This document shows, piece by piece, positions 1 to 8,723 of a stretch of DNA of 64,000 nucleotides (its first letter is position 1; each line of letters starts with the position of its first letter). Source of the stretch: Chitinophagales bacterium (GTDB lineage: Bacteria > Bacteroidota > Bacteroidia > Chitinophagales > Chitinophagaceae); assembly GCA_015655015.1 (NCBI GenBank), contig JAATFV010000116.1, positions 62,001 through 126,000 on the forward strand, written 5' to 3'. The notes under the pieces are model-generated. The model saw only the letters and a program-made list of their open reading frames with translations, had not been told where the DNA came from and searched no databases. A program made the position numbers and the translations under genes.

Positions 1-257
1 GACTTGTCGAGCGAAAGAACCAACACCTTCTGAGGATCCGAGGTGGAACCATCGTAGCTTAAAAGAGCAACCATTCCCTTAAACGTTCTCATTACCTCTT
101 TGGCATCGAGTTTACAGGCAATCTCCGTAAACCTAACAGCATGTTGCGACCCAGTTGATTGCCAATCACCATCAAGATACCACATGTCATTGGTAATGTT
201 TGACAACCTACCTACTTCGTTGTTTCGCCATAGCAAAGTAGCTGAATAGGTTGTCAT
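1..257 (-). CDS. Hypothetical protein, 3' part cut by window edge
   Basis: Reading the minus strand from an ATG at 257 gives an uninterrupted frame of 85 codons (begins MTTYSATLLWRNNEV) that runs off the left edge. The start codon overlaps the stop of the upstream MFS gene in an ATGA arrangement, which in bacteria usually means translational coupling and one transcript. The visible part is polar, without a signal peptide or membrane segment, and I recognise no family. The open frame and the ATGA junction are seen; that it is a gene in an operon with the transporter is inference. Confidence 0.6.
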   Translation of the reverse strand, partial: MTTYSATLLWRNNEVGRLSNITNDMWYLDGDWQSTGSQHAVRFTEIACKLDAKEVMRTFKGMVALLSYDGSTSDPQKVLVLSLDK

Positions 258-1540
258 TTTATTTTATGTGTATCGAATGAAGCGACTGGTTTGTTACCCT
301 CTCCGATCCGCAACTTGCGCTTTAGCAAAGATGCAGCGACAATAGCGATGAATGATACCAGGGCTTCGCCAATCAGCATAAATTGAAAGGAAAAGTTGTC
401 GCAAACATTGCCGTCGAAGGTACGCATGTAGTGTATGGGAACGCCGATCAATAGGGAAAGAAGCGTGATCTTGGTAACGACAAGCCTTGGGCTGACTGCT
501 TGCACCAGGATCGCCCAAAAAGCAGAGGTACAAATACCGGCAAAGAAAGCGTACAATAAGACCCCGGCATCGAATAGCCAGGTGATGAATGGGCAGAACG
601 CGATCAGCAGGGCCAGCAGTGCCAGGACAGTCGCCGCTCGCAGCCAGGTGGTCCATTTTCCAAAGCGGTCGGCGGCCCATCCGCCGACGAGAAAACCAAT
701 CAGGGAAACCACGATGCTGAGCGGGCCGGTCACTAACCGCACCTCACTATCCGGGATGGCGTACAATTGGACACCAATGTTCCAGCCGACCGTAGCGGCG
801 CCGATTCCGATCGGACTTAGAGCCATGAGCGTAATAAAGATTCCTTTCGTTGAGCGGAACCAGGATCTGCTATCGGCTAAAATCTGTGCGGCTGCCTGGG
901 CTGTTGTCTCCTTTTTCTCCGTGTGACCCTCGGGCAGGCGGAAAAGGACAACCATTCCCGTCAACATTAACGTTGCCTCTACCAGAAACATGATCTTCCA
1001 AGAAATGCCGCCGGTGAGGAGCGAAGTACAAAGGAGTGCGATCCCTTGCCCTCCCAGGATACCTGTCTGGTACCAGCCCGCTGCACGCCCCAGGCTGGTA
1101 GGAGAAATGTACCGGGCCATAAACCCGTTGGCTGCCAGCAATATCAACAGGGCCGCCACCTGGGACAGACCAGCCAACGCCTTCATAACATCCGAGATCT
1201 CGGGTTTCAAAGACAACCAGCAAAACGGAACGATGCCGACAATTGCCAGCGCCAGCCCAATACTGTACCAGCGACGCAGTGACAGGCTGAGATCAACCAC
1301 CGGAGCAAAGAGGAGATGCCAAGTGTAAACCGCTAAGCCCAGGTCTACCAACAGAGTGGTGGGCACCGGGTAAAATCCATTTTTTACCAGGGCCATAGGC
1401 AAGCTGCCGAACGCCCAGCCGACTGCAATGCCATAGGGCAAGGTAAGCAGACCTATAATAATGGGGGGCGTTGGGTTACGTACGTTAGTCAACTGACATG
1501 GTTTGGGATCAAGATACGAAGAAACAGGTAACCGGGCCAA
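254..1540 (-). CDS. MFS transporter
   Basis: A 428-residue integral membrane protein with about twelve hydrophobic segments, the usual length and layout of major facilitator superfamily permeases. A charged loop between the two halves (around residues 203-225, with EGHTEKKE) matches the central cytoplasmic loop, and GGWAADRFGKW in the second half resembles the MFS loop 2-3 motif G-x-x-x-D-R-x-G. The first segments (TLPYGIAVGWAFGSLP) and the APVVD motif recall AmpG/PAT-type carriers, but the substrate cannot be read from sequence. The stop overlaps the start of the partial downstream ORF, so the two are probably co-transcribed. The start at 1540 is the first ATG; the N-terminal 25 residues are polar, so a start slightly downstream is possible. 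Confidence 0.85.
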   Translation of the reverse strand: MARLPVSSYLDPKPCQLTNVRNPTPPIIIGLLTLPYGIAVGWAFGSLPMALVKNGFYPVPTTLLVDLGLAVYTWHLLFAPVVDLSLSLRRWYSIGLALAIVGIVPFCWLSLKPEISDVMKALAGLSQVAALLILLAANGFMARYISPTSLGRAAGWYQTGILGGQGIALLCTSLLTGGISWKIMFLVEATLMLTGMVVLFRLPEGHTEKKETTAQAAAQILADSRSWFRSTKGIFITLMALSPIGIGAATVGWNIGVQLYAIPDSEVRLVTGPLSIVVSLIGFLVGGWAADRFGKWTTWLRAATVLALLALLIAFCPFITWLFDAGVLLYAFFAGICTSAFWAILVQAVSPRLVVTKITLLSLLIGVPIHYMRTFDGNVCDNFSFQFMLIGEALVSFIAIVAASLLKRKLRIGEGNKPVASFDTHKIK

Positions 1541-1611
1541 ACCTTGGGTTAGGGGTGATATTTTTTGACCGTAAAGTCGGTCAGCATGTCAGTTTATTCG
1601 TAAATTGACGC

Positions 1612-2484
1612 ATGTTCCTTTTCAGGGTGGAAAATACATTTTGGATCACTGGTCGGGGAGTCGTGCTGACACCAGGTTTCGGAGATAAGCCAGTCCGGGT
1701 CGGTGCTGTAATTAGGTTGATCCGGCCTGACCAGTCGACATTACTTACTACCATAAGAGGTATTGAGTTCCACATCGACCATCCAATCTTAATCGGGCAA
1801 AATCTGAAAAAAGAAGACGTGCCCATAGGCACAGAGGTTTGGCTGGCGCAGGAGCCCGTCACTATCCAAAAGCCGAATACAAAGGCGTTGCTTCAGAAAT
1901 TGAAAGTGCTTAAAAGGTATGATAAGGACCGAATAATCTTCGGCGCAGCCACCCATCGATACCGTCTCCACTGGTCGTTGTCCGACCGCCAACTGGCGGA
2001 CTTTGAACGCAAGCATTCGATCCAACTACCCAAAGATTATCGTGATTTTGTGCAGCATGCGGGCAACGGAGGTGCGGGTCCGGCCTATGGACTGTTGCGT
2101 TTACAGCAGTGGGATATGGAAGCGAAAACCACAAATCCCTTGTATTTATCTATACCATTCCCTTATTCGCGGGCATGGAATATTGAGCCATTAGACGACA
2201 ACCTATCCATGGAAGAATACGACATCGACATAGTTGAAAGAGGGACAGAATATTATAAAGAGGAGCATTGCACAGGAAGCATACGCTTATGTCATTATGG
2301 TTGTGCCATTTATTACCTGCTCGTGGTGAAAGGTCCGGAAGCAGGCTATATCTGGGTGGATGACCGAGCTAACGACAATGGTATTTATCCAGCTAAACAT
2401 AAAACGACCGGAGAGCGAATGACCTTTACTGATTGGTATGAAGAATGGTTGACAGATGGCTTAAATACCTTTGCTCAAGAATAA
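1612..2484 (+). CDS. EF-Tu-type beta-barrel fused to SMI1/KNR4 domain
   Basis: A 290-residue soluble protein with two recognisable parts. Residues 1-85 read like domain 2 of a translational GTPase: a GRGVVLTPG turn, then a region resembling G-x-x-I-x-L (GAVIRLIRP) and an IRGIEF strand. No GTPase domain is present. From about residue 120 the pattern LSDRQLADFERKHSIQLPKD followed by YRDFVQHAGNGG is the start of a SMI1/KNR4 domain, a fold common among immunity proteins of polymorphic toxins and contact-dependent inhibition systems. No toxin gene is adjacent. The immunity role is known for the family; whether this fusion protects against a toxin acting on translation is speculation. The minus-strand neighbour before it and the minus-strand gene after it suggest a single-gene unit. 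Confidence 0.7.
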   Translation: MFLFRVENTFWITGRGVVLTPGFGDKPVRVGAVIRLIRPDQSTLLTTIRGIEFHIDHPILIGQNLKKEDVPIGTEVWLAQEPVTIQKPNTKALLQKLKVLKRYDKDRIIFGAATHRYRLHWSLSDRQLADFERKHSIQLPKDYRDFVQHAGNGGAGPAYGLLRLQQWDMEAKTTNPLYLSIPFPYSRAWNIEPLDDNLSMEEYDIDIVERGTEYYKEEHCTGSIRLCHYGCAIYYLLVVKGPEAGYIWVDDRANDNGIYPAKHKTTGERMTFTDWYEEWLTDGLNTFAQE

Positions 2485-2572
2485 GGATCTAAATCTATAA
2501 TCCCATTTGCCACCAGCAAACTAACACTAAAGGTCCCTATACCGATCCTGCACTATCCATCCCCCCTGCGGA

Positions 2573-4021
2573 TCAACGCGCCGGCAAAGCCGCCGCGGAC
2601 CTTTTAGAAGGGATGAATTCATACAACCCCGGTCCCACTGGCGCACAAAAATCGGTAAAAATCGGATGCGCGGCCGGATGGGTGAAGAAAATGTGCCTCT
2701 TAAAAAGGTTGTTGTTTACTATATCGAGATTCAGGATATCGCCGCCATCCATGTAAGTTTTCGACAGGTCGAAGGATATCCGTCGATCGAATGGCCGGCC
2801 GGAGTAAAACTTCCTTGCCTTCGTCTCATTTATCAACATATACGGGTGATAGGAGAAGTACCGGTACAACCTCCCAAAGGAACTGTCGAGTTGCGGAAGG
2901 CCAGGTGCATCCGGGCTCGTGTATAGGGTAGCGAGAAAGCTATCCAGACGGTGTTCCCCCGTATCCTTCGGGTCAGGTTGATACAAGGCCATCTGAAAAG
3001 CCGAATCCTTGTACACAGCTGGTTGGATGGATAATAGCGATCCCGCGTACTTCTGGTTGAGGTATCCGATAGTCCGCTTGAATAAGAAAATAAGGTTATC
3101 GATTGCTATTATATCGCGGCGTTCTCCCTTCGCCTGGAGATAGAAGACCGGAAAGGTCATGGTATCCTTGTCCATAATTAGTATGCTGTTAGTCGGAATC
3201 CGCCACAGGAGCTGCCGGGCACGATACAGGACGGAGTCCGGGTAGGCTACTGCCTGGATAAATGGAGTCGCTAGGCTATCAAACCCCAGCCAGGTCAGGT
3301 CCGTGGCGGCTGCCATCCTGATCGTGTTCAGTTGCACCTTTATATTGTGGAAAGCACATTGGTACCGCGGATTTAAGGAATCGATCTGGCGCAGCGCCGC
3401 CAGGGTTTTATTCTCGAAACCGATAAACTTCCGTATCCGTGACAGTGGCATAGCGGCCGTATCTGGCAACACGACCCTGTCCGGATCGCCGTCCGCCACG
3501 TTCCACGGCCCCTGCGGCAGAAGATAGCCACCCCCATAACTGTCGTATGCCGCCCCGAGGGTCTCCAACAGTGAGTCGGATGTCGGCGGTGTCTTTTCAA
3601 GGGTTTTGATCACGTCCTGCTCCCAGCCATCGTAGCCAAAGAAGAGGTTCCTGTTGAGACGGGTTATCTCATCGGCCGACATGACCCGATGTTGCAGGTA
3701 GTCATCTACAGCCTCTGCAACGCTTGTGGAATCGGGATGATTTTGCTGTTCAAAGTCGAGGGGAAGATAGTGGCGGTCCTTTCTGCTCCAATACAGTTTT
3801 AGCGTACCATACCGGCCGGTCATTTCATCAAACATCCGGACGCACCAACCGTCTGGTTTTTTTTGAAAGTTGTAGTATGAATTGGCATTGGGAGTCGTGT
3901 AGGAAAAGAAGAAATGCGTCAACATTTCTGTAAATAGGGGCATTCGGGCATTAGTCTGCGCCCGGCCGGCGAGAGTTAGTACCAGGAAGATGGGGCATAG
4001 GAGCCGGCGAAAGGGTTTCAT
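2573..4021 (-). CDS. Secreted protein, DUF2723-like C-terminal features
   Basis: A 482-residue protein with an N-terminal signal peptide (hydrophobic core PIFLVLTLAG, likely cleavage after GRAQ), so exported. Around residues 275-300 it reads NSILIMDKDTMTFPVFYLQ followed by GERRDIIAIDN. That resembles the soluble region of DUF2723/protein O-mannosyltransferase-like membrane proteins, where the consensus is roughly N-S-I-L-x-x-x-D-x-D-T-F-P-x-x-Y-L-Q and R-x-D-V. The membrane half of those proteins is absent, so this would be a stand-alone periplasmic version. Function unknown. The match is from memory of the consensus and is only suggestive. Convergent with the SMI1 gene. Confidence 0.6.
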   Translation of the reverse strand: MKPFRRLLCPIFLVLTLAGRAQTNARMPLFTEMLTHFFFSYTTPNANSYYNFQKKPDGWCVRMFDEMTGRYGTLKLYWSRKDRHYLPLDFEQQNHPDSTSVAEAVDDYLQHRVMSADEITRLNRNLFFGYDGWEQDVIKTLEKTPPTSDSLLETLGAAYDSYGGGYLLPQGPWNVADGDPDRVVLPDTAAMPLSRIRKFIGFENKTLAALRQIDSLNPRYQCAFHNIKVQLNTIRMAAATDLTWLGFDSLATPFIQAVAYPDSVLYRARQLLWRIPTNSILIMDKDTMTFPVFYLQAKGERRDIIAIDNLIFLFKRTIGYLNQKYAGSLLSIQPAVYKDSAFQMALYQPDPKDTGEHRLDSFLATLYTSPDAPGLPQLDSSFGRLYRYFSYHPYMLINETKARKFYSGRPFDRRISFDLSKTYMDGGDILNLDIVNNNLFKRHIFFTHPAAHPIFTDFCAPVGPGLYEFIPSKRSAAALPAR

Positions 4022-4262
4022 AGGGACGAATATAGGGGGAATTTTGGAAATGGGAAGTAACAGAACGTTTGTGAGCAGGGCGACTCATCATAGCAAAAAC
4101 TCGCTGAAACCCGCCAGTTTTAAGTGCAGTGAAAGTGATACAACTATGATCGAACACCCGGTAACGCTTCTTTCGGGATATAGGCGGTTACTCACCGGTC
4201 ACCGGCACATAGTCTTAGAGAAATTATTTCACTTAAACAACAATATCGTATCTTGATCGCCT

Positions 4263-5006
4263 ATGCTAGGCTTCTCAAAAAAAGGCAAAAATCCGGAATG
4301 CCCCATACCGGATGAACGGCGCCAATGGCTCGAACACGCGTTCGATTGGCTAGTCGGCACATTTGGGAAAGATTCCATCTGCCACCGCCGGGTACTGATC
4401 CCTCATCATTCTGATTTCCCTATCCGGTATAATGGTGATCGTGAGTCAGCCTATGGCACAATCGCGATCATTGCCCGCCAAATGGAGATCAACCTGAGTG
4501 AAATCGAACTGCTGTTCTACAAAGAAGGGGTAGATGAACTCGCCTCCGGAGGCGCCCTCGGCAACAAACTTTATATGGGCCAGGGTAAATATGCCAGTGG
4601 CCGGTACTTGGGTAAAGCCGAGGACGGCAAATATCATATCGCTCTCGAAGAAAGAAAACTGCAACAACCTGAATTCATGGTCGCCACACTAGCGCACGAA
4701 CTAGCTCATATTAAATTACTTGGCGAAGAGCGACTGGAAGAAAATGACGAACAGATCACTGATCTAACCACCATCGCGTTCGGGCTCGGCGTCTTCAATG
4801 CTAATGCAGCCTTCACGACCTTCCAGGATTTCCAATCCCACGGTTGGCAAAAGCTCGGCTATCTGAAACAAATGGATTGGGGTTATGTGTTGGCACTCTT
4901 CGCCAGGTTACGGAAAGAAGATGACCCCGAATGGGCAAAGCACCTCTGTAAAAACGTTAAATCGGATTTTGTAAAAAGCTATCGTTACCTTGCTTCGACA
5001 GAGTAG
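4263..5006 (+). CDS. Predicted zinc-metallopeptidase-like protein (HExxH)
   Basis: A 247-residue protein without signal peptide. Around residues 145-150 it has HELAHIKLLGE, the HExxH zinc-binding helix of zincin proteases. About ten residues on, NDEQITDLTTIAFGLG contains acidic residues that could be the third ligand, in the style of M48-like or ImmA-like intracellular peptidases. N-terminal to it is a stretch of unknown fold. The motif is seen; a cytoplasmic zinc peptidase is inferred and the substrate is unknown. The next gene, on the same strand 104 nt on, is a small membrane protein. Start chosen at the first ATG, just after the short gap following the minus-strand neighbour. Confidence 0.6.
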   Translation: MLGFSKKGKNPECPIPDERRQWLEHAFDWLVGTFGKDSICHRRVLIPHHSDFPIRYNGDRESAYGTIAIIARQMEINLSEIELLFYKEGVDELASGGALGNKLYMGQGKYASGRYLGKAEDGKYHIALEERKLQQPEFMVATLAHELAHIKLLGEERLEENDEQITDLTTIAFGLGVFNANAAFTTFQDFQSHGWQKLGYLKQMDWGYVLALFARLRKEDDPEWAKHLCKNVKSDFVKSYRYLASTE

Positions 5007-5110
5007 CCAGTGCGCAGACCCAGTTCATACCATGCCCCACCAGCCTGCTGAATACGCCAAAGGCCGATTTGTTTGAGCAATTAAGTAGTTTTAATACCTA
5101 AATCGCTCCC

Positions 5111-5824
5111 ATGTTCACATTAAAAGAGGCATACCAATTTGTCAGTGATAGAGATAAAGACACCCTAAAGAACTATTACGACAAATGCTATGACACACTC
5201 AAAGAAATCAATAAACGAAGCAACCTTTTAACCGTCTTTGTCCTCATATTATTGGCCATATATTTGTTCCCATCCTTTATTAAAGAAAGCAATATCTCCG
5301 GATTCAAAATCAGCCTCGATATCATAAAAGTTCTATCACCTTTACTCGTCCCCTATTTTATTTTAGAGTGGTGCCTAATTGCAAAGAGACGCAGAGAACT
5401 GGTGAAGGTTATGAAATGTATGGGCTATAAAATATTTCGGACGCCAAATACGAATGAAGAAGTCAATCCATTTTTTCTTAATATTCATACCCGAAATACT
5501 ATTCCCTTCTCCTTTATGATTGAGATATTGAATATTAATACCAAAAGCAAAACCTATGTATTTTTCAACGCATTGTTTATCATATGCATGATGTTGGGGA
5601 TGGCCACCTATCTTTCCTATTTGGCATACTCTTCCTTTAAGCAGCCCGGTTTAAATACTGCGGCTTTTGGCTGTAATATGTTGGGCTTATTTTGCCTGTT
5701 ACAGATATTCCTATTTTACATAGGTGACTTCAAAAATGTCACTCGTATCCTCCGGGAAGATGCCCGGTTTATTTCGAGCGGCGAAAATGCAAAGTTTGAT
5801 CTGCGAATTGACCCCCACAATTAA
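5111..5824 (+). CDS. Hypothetical membrane protein, four helices
   Basis: A 237-residue protein with a charged N-terminal 40 residues and about four hydrophobic segments: LLTVFVLILLAIYLF; VLSPLLVPYFILEW; FFNALFIICMMLGMATYL; MLGLFCLLQIFLFYIG. Both ends are polar. I recognise no family. Codon use is A+T-rich relative to the genes past 15.6 kb, consistent with the accessory character of this end of the window. It follows the HExxH protein on the same strand and may be co-transcribed with it, but the 104-nt gap leaves room for its own promoter. Confidence 0.6.
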   Translation: MFTLKEAYQFVSDRDKDTLKNYYDKCYDTLKEINKRSNLLTVFVLILLAIYLFPSFIKESNISGFKISLDIIKVLSPLLVPYFILEWCLIAKRRRELVKVMKCMGYKIFRTPNTNEEVNPFFLNIHTRNTIPFSFMIEILNINTKSKTYVFFNALFIICMMLGMATYLSYLAYSSFKQPGLNTAAFGCNMLGLFCLLQIFLFYIGDFKNVTRILREDARFISSGENAKFDLRIDPHN

Positions 5825-5870
5825 CATGGAATGGTTGAGTTATAGCATATTCGATTGTCTCTAAAAGAGT

Positions 5871-6053
5871 CTAAATCGAGATGTTTCGAATGGCATAAGT
5901 AAATGATACTGGTGTTAGGTCTTCATCGCTGGCTCTTAGACGCACGTTTCTAGCTTTTACTGGAAAAGCACTAGATTGATTGAAACCTTCTTTGTAAACA
6001 GCAAAAAGGTTTTCCTGAAAAATGATTTCAGTGTCTGTGTGGAGATTATGCAC
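5871..6053 (-). pseudogene. Gene fragment cut by the IS21 element
   Basis: On the minus strand an open frame begins inside the left terminal repeat of the IS21 element and continues about 55 codons into flanking DNA (EIIFQENLFAVYKEGF ... SFTYAIRNISI, then stop). The flanking part looks protein-like, so the insertion may have removed the 5' part of a gene whose remaining 3' end now starts inside the IS. The matching 5' half is not on the other side of the element, where the 3' end of an Rpn-type pseudogene is found. I do not recognise the family. It may equally be a chance frame. Confidence 0.3.
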
Positions 6054-6073
6054 AAAGAGAGCAGCTAATTATG
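6040..6073. repeat. IS21 left terminal inverted repeat
   Basis: 34 bp beginning TGGAGATTATGCAC and ending GCTAATTATG; exact reverse complement of 8630-8663. It lies beyond the 3' end of istB. Confidence 0.93.
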
Positions 6074-6151
6074 CTCGTAATTGACCACCCTAAGTTGCTG
6101 TTGTGTAAGAGTCATGGTGAGGGTGTTATTAATGGGTATAAAGTTACCTGT

Positions 6152-6901
6152 TTAATCGATATTATCAGTTCCTTTTTTGGTCCACTTTTTTCTGAGCGAT
6201 TCCCCCTTCAGTTCTATCCTTCCTGCATGGTGCACCAATCGATCTAAAATGGCATCGGCTACCGTTTTTTCTCCGATCACGTCATGCCATTGTTTAACGG
6301 GCAATTGAGAAGTGATAATGGTAGAACGCTTACCGTGACGATCCTCGATTATCTCCAATAAAGCGGATCGGCTTGCCTGGTCGAAGGGCTGTATACCAAA
6401 ATCGTCGATGATCAACAGATCCTGCCCCTCTATTTTCAATAGCTCTTTAATAGCCGAACCGTCCACCTTGGCTATTTTGAGTTGAGCAAACAGTCGGGTA
6501 GCATTGGTGTAGAGGACTTTAAGGCCAGACAGACAGGCTTGGTTACCGATTGCCGAGGCCAGAAAGCTTTTACCTGTTCCGGTACTTCCAGTGATCAGGA
6601 GGTTCTCTTTTTTTCGGATAAACTCGCCATCAGCCAGTCGGTGTACCTGGTTTTTATCGATTCCTCTTTCGGTGCTGTACTCCAGTTGTTCAATGGAGGC
6701 TTTGTAGCGGAAGCGAGCATTGTGCATACTTCTTTCTATCGCCCGGTTGTGGCGGTCATCCCATTCGCTGCCGACCAGCAAGGCCACCATCTGATCGGCT
6801 GTAAGGGGTTCGCTCCGCGTTGTCTCCATGCTTGCTTTAAAGGCTCCGTGCATGCCCAGCAGGTGCATACTTCTCATTTTTTCTAATGTGTCCGTGTTCA
6901 T
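6152..6901 (-). CDS. istB: IS21-family helper ATPase IstB
   Basis: A 249-residue AAA+ protein, normal length for IstB. It assists the IstA transposase in assembling the transposition complex and choosing the target. The N-terminal region (residues 1-95) carries the IstB-type start with MHLLGMHGAF. Walker A is GSTGTGKS near residue 105, Walker B is LLIIDDFG near 165, and sensor residues follow in TIITSQLP. The C-terminal HHAGRIELKGESLRKK is typical of the family. It follows istA by 38 nt on the same strand. No disruption is visible. Confidence 0.95.
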   Translation of the reverse strand: MNTDTLEKMRSMHLLGMHGAFKASMETTRSEPLTADQMVALLVGSEWDDRHNRAIERSMHNARFRYKASIEQLEYSTERGIDKNQVHRLADGEFIRKKENLLITGSTGTGKSFLASAIGNQACLSGLKVLYTNATRLFAQLKIAKVDGSAIKELLKIEGQDLLIIDDFGIQPFDQASRSALLEIIEDRHGKRSTIITSQLPVKQWHDVIGEKTVADAILDRLVHHAGRIELKGESLRKKWTKKGTDNID

Positions 6902-6939
6902 TTCAATTGATTTTATAATTGAATAATAGATGCAAAGCG

Positions 6940-8517
6940 TTATTGATAGTATCCGGATCCCCGGATATTGAGGTGTTGAGGCATCGGCAGCACCGGGGTC
7001 TGATGCTCATCTTCCAGGTAATCCATGTTCTTTTCCAGTATCTGCAGGATGATCGGATAATTATATACCCCGTAGCTCTGTGCTCTCCTGCAGGCGCTGG
7101 CTATTCTTTGGGCGCCCACTTTTCTGGCCATATTCAGGATGCCGGAACAAGACCGGTAAGCCTGCTCCGGGTGCTGCTTGTGCTCCATCACCCCCGCTAT
7201 ATACAGGGCTACATCTTCATGTATTGCCCGTCCCAGTTCTATGAACTTCTCTGGTGTCCAGTCACTTACATATTGAAGGGTTGAAGCCAGGTGCTCCGTG
7301 AGGGGGGTGTAATGATATTTGCGTTGGTGCCGGGGATGCGTAGCAATACATTCGTAATGGAAGAAGATATCAACCGTCGTTCCGTTATATAAGAGGCGCA
7401 CTTTCTTTCCGATATATTTAAAGGGGACACTATCGTAATGTCTGTCGGCGCCCAGACAGACATGCCCGTTCTTCATGACCGTAACAGTGGCCTGCTGCTT
7501 ACTTTCATAACGGAAAGCCGGCAGAGGTTGCAATGCGGCCCTTTCTATCTCCTCGAACTGTTGCCGGCGGCTGTACGTCCTGCCTTTGAAGCAGGCATTG
7601 TTGTGTAACTCCAGTGCCTTGCGGATAGCGACATTCAGCTCTTCCAGGCTCGTATAGACCTGTTCGCTCACTACCACATAAAGGCTCCGGTAAATGATCT
7701 TTACGATGCCTTCTACCAACGCTTTGTCCTTTGGCTTATAGGCTCTGGCAGGCAAAACCACACAGTTATAATGCTCTGCAAAAGCGGCAAAGGCCTGATT
7801 GATGGTAGGTTCATATTTACTGCTTTTGGTAACCGCCGAACGAAGATTATCCGGCACAATAGCCGTTGGTACGCCTTCGAAGTAATAAAACGCATTCTCG
7901 CTGGCGCCGATCAGATCCTCCTTCTTTTGACTATATACCGCTTCCTCATAGGTAAGCTGGCTGCAGCCCAGAATAGCGGCAAATACTTCTGCCTGGTGTA
8001 CTTCGCCGGTGTCCTTGTCAACAATCGGTTGTTTTTCCCCGGCAAAATCGATATACACCTTATCGCCCGCCTTGTGTTCGATATGCATGACCGGGTGGGT
8101 ACGCCCGGTAAAATTCCGGTAATGTTTATAAAACTGAGCCACAGCATACCCGTTGGGATGAGAAACCAAGTATTGTTCCCATTGAAGTGTGATATTCATC
8201 CCTTTACGCTTCATCTGCTTCTCTATTCCAGGAAGCAATAGCTGTAGCTCTTCGTAACGATCGTCTTTGGGAGGCGGGGGCTCAACACTAAACAGCAAAT
8301 CCAGCGCATAGTCGCTCATCGCCTCAATTCCCTCATAGGTTAATCGGTCCTGTATAAATTTGCTGATGTATTTCTTTACCGTATTGCGGGAGGACGCCGT
8401 TAATACGCTGATCTTCTTCTTGCTGGTTCCCTGGGTGTAAAGGCGAATAATCTGTCTTATTCTGCTCATATCTATTGTTTTATTGGCCATAATGCTTCGT
8501 TGGTTAAGTGCCAACAT
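6940..8517 (-). CDS. istA: IS21-family transposase IstA
   Basis: A 525-residue transposase. The N-terminal helix-turn-helix region (SRIRQIIRLYTQGTSKKKIS and SRNTVKKYI) binds the element ends. The integrase-core catalytic domain has the first Asp in DKVYIDFAGE near residue 155, the second in IVPDNLRSAV, and the Glu in KDKALVEGIVK, the DDE triad of the rve fold. The C-terminal part matches the Mu-type transposase C-domain. The first ATG is at 8517, but ATG at 8490 (MANKTIDMSRIRQ) is closer to the usual start of the family. Intact and probably active with istB. Confidence 0.95.
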   Translation of the reverse strand: MLALNQRSIMANKTIDMSRIRQIIRLYTQGTSKKKISVLTASSRNTVKKYISKFIQDRLTYEGIEAMSDYALDLLFSVEPPPPKDDRYEELQLLLPGIEKQMKRKGMNITLQWEQYLVSHPNGYAVAQFYKHYRNFTGRTHPVMHIEHKAGDKVYIDFAGEKQPIVDKDTGEVHQAEVFAAILGCSQLTYEEAVYSQKKEDLIGASENAFYYFEGVPTAIVPDNLRSAVTKSSKYEPTINQAFAAFAEHYNCVVLPARAYKPKDKALVEGIVKIIYRSLYVVVSEQVYTSLEELNVAIRKALELHNNACFKGRTYSRRQQFEEIERAALQPLPAFRYESKQQATVTVMKNGHVCLGADRHYDSVPFKYIGKKVRLLYNGTTVDIFFHYECIATHPRHQRKYHYTPLTEHLASTLQYVSDWTPEKFIELGRAIHEDVALYIAGVMEHKQHPEQAYRSCSGILNMARKVGAQRIASACRRAQSYGVYNYPIILQILEKNMDYLEDEHQTPVLPMPQHLNIRGSGYYQ

Positions 8518-8629
8518 TAGCCTTTATAGGTGTTAAAACAACCTCTTTTTATTACCTCTTACAGGGGTGGTCAATTTGCAGCATAATAGAGTGGTCAGTT
8601 TGATGCATAATTCCCTGCTCCGATTCAAT

Positions 8630-8663
8630 CATAATTAGCTGCTCTCTTTGTGCATAATCTCCA
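8630..8663. repeat. IS21 right terminal inverted repeat
   Basis: 34 bp, exact reverse complement of 6040-6073; lies upstream of istA, so the istA promoter should sit in or next to it. Words resembling GTGGTCA recur just inside, at about 8562 and 8591, as expected for inner transposase-binding repeats. Confidence 0.93.
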
Positions 8664-8671
8664 TACATGAC

Positions 8672-8699
8672 AAAAAAAGCCGCCAGAATACCGGGCAGC
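8672..8699 (-). terminator. Intrinsic terminator, copy 1
   Basis: On the minus strand a GC-rich stem (GCTGCCCGG with CTGGCGGC, loop TATT) is followed by seven T. It lies just past the stop of the Rpn-type pseudogene and is a diverged copy of the terminator at 8958-8984, so the 3' end of the gene was duplicated together with its terminator. Confidence 0.7.
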
Positions 8700-8723
8700 T
8701 TATATAAATTTAAATAAGGAGGT

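Larger units (their letters stand above)
6036..8667 (-). mobile_element. IS21-family insertion sequence, apparently complete
   Basis: The element holds istA and istB in order on the minus strand between terminal inverted repeats. The 34-bp arms at 6040-6073 and 8630-8663 are exact reverse complements, and the match extends four bases outward with one mismatch, giving TG...CA ends at 6036 and 8667. Inside the ends lie further short copies of a GTGGTCA-type word, as IS21 elements carry for transposase binding. No target duplication of 4-8 bp is visible beside either end. Both genes are intact, so the element could still be mobile. Confidence 0.9.

Noticed and set aside
6026..8680. Target-site duplication flanking the IS21 element
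   Set aside because: The bases beside the two ends (AGTGTC and TGACAA) do not match at any of the plausible boundaries.
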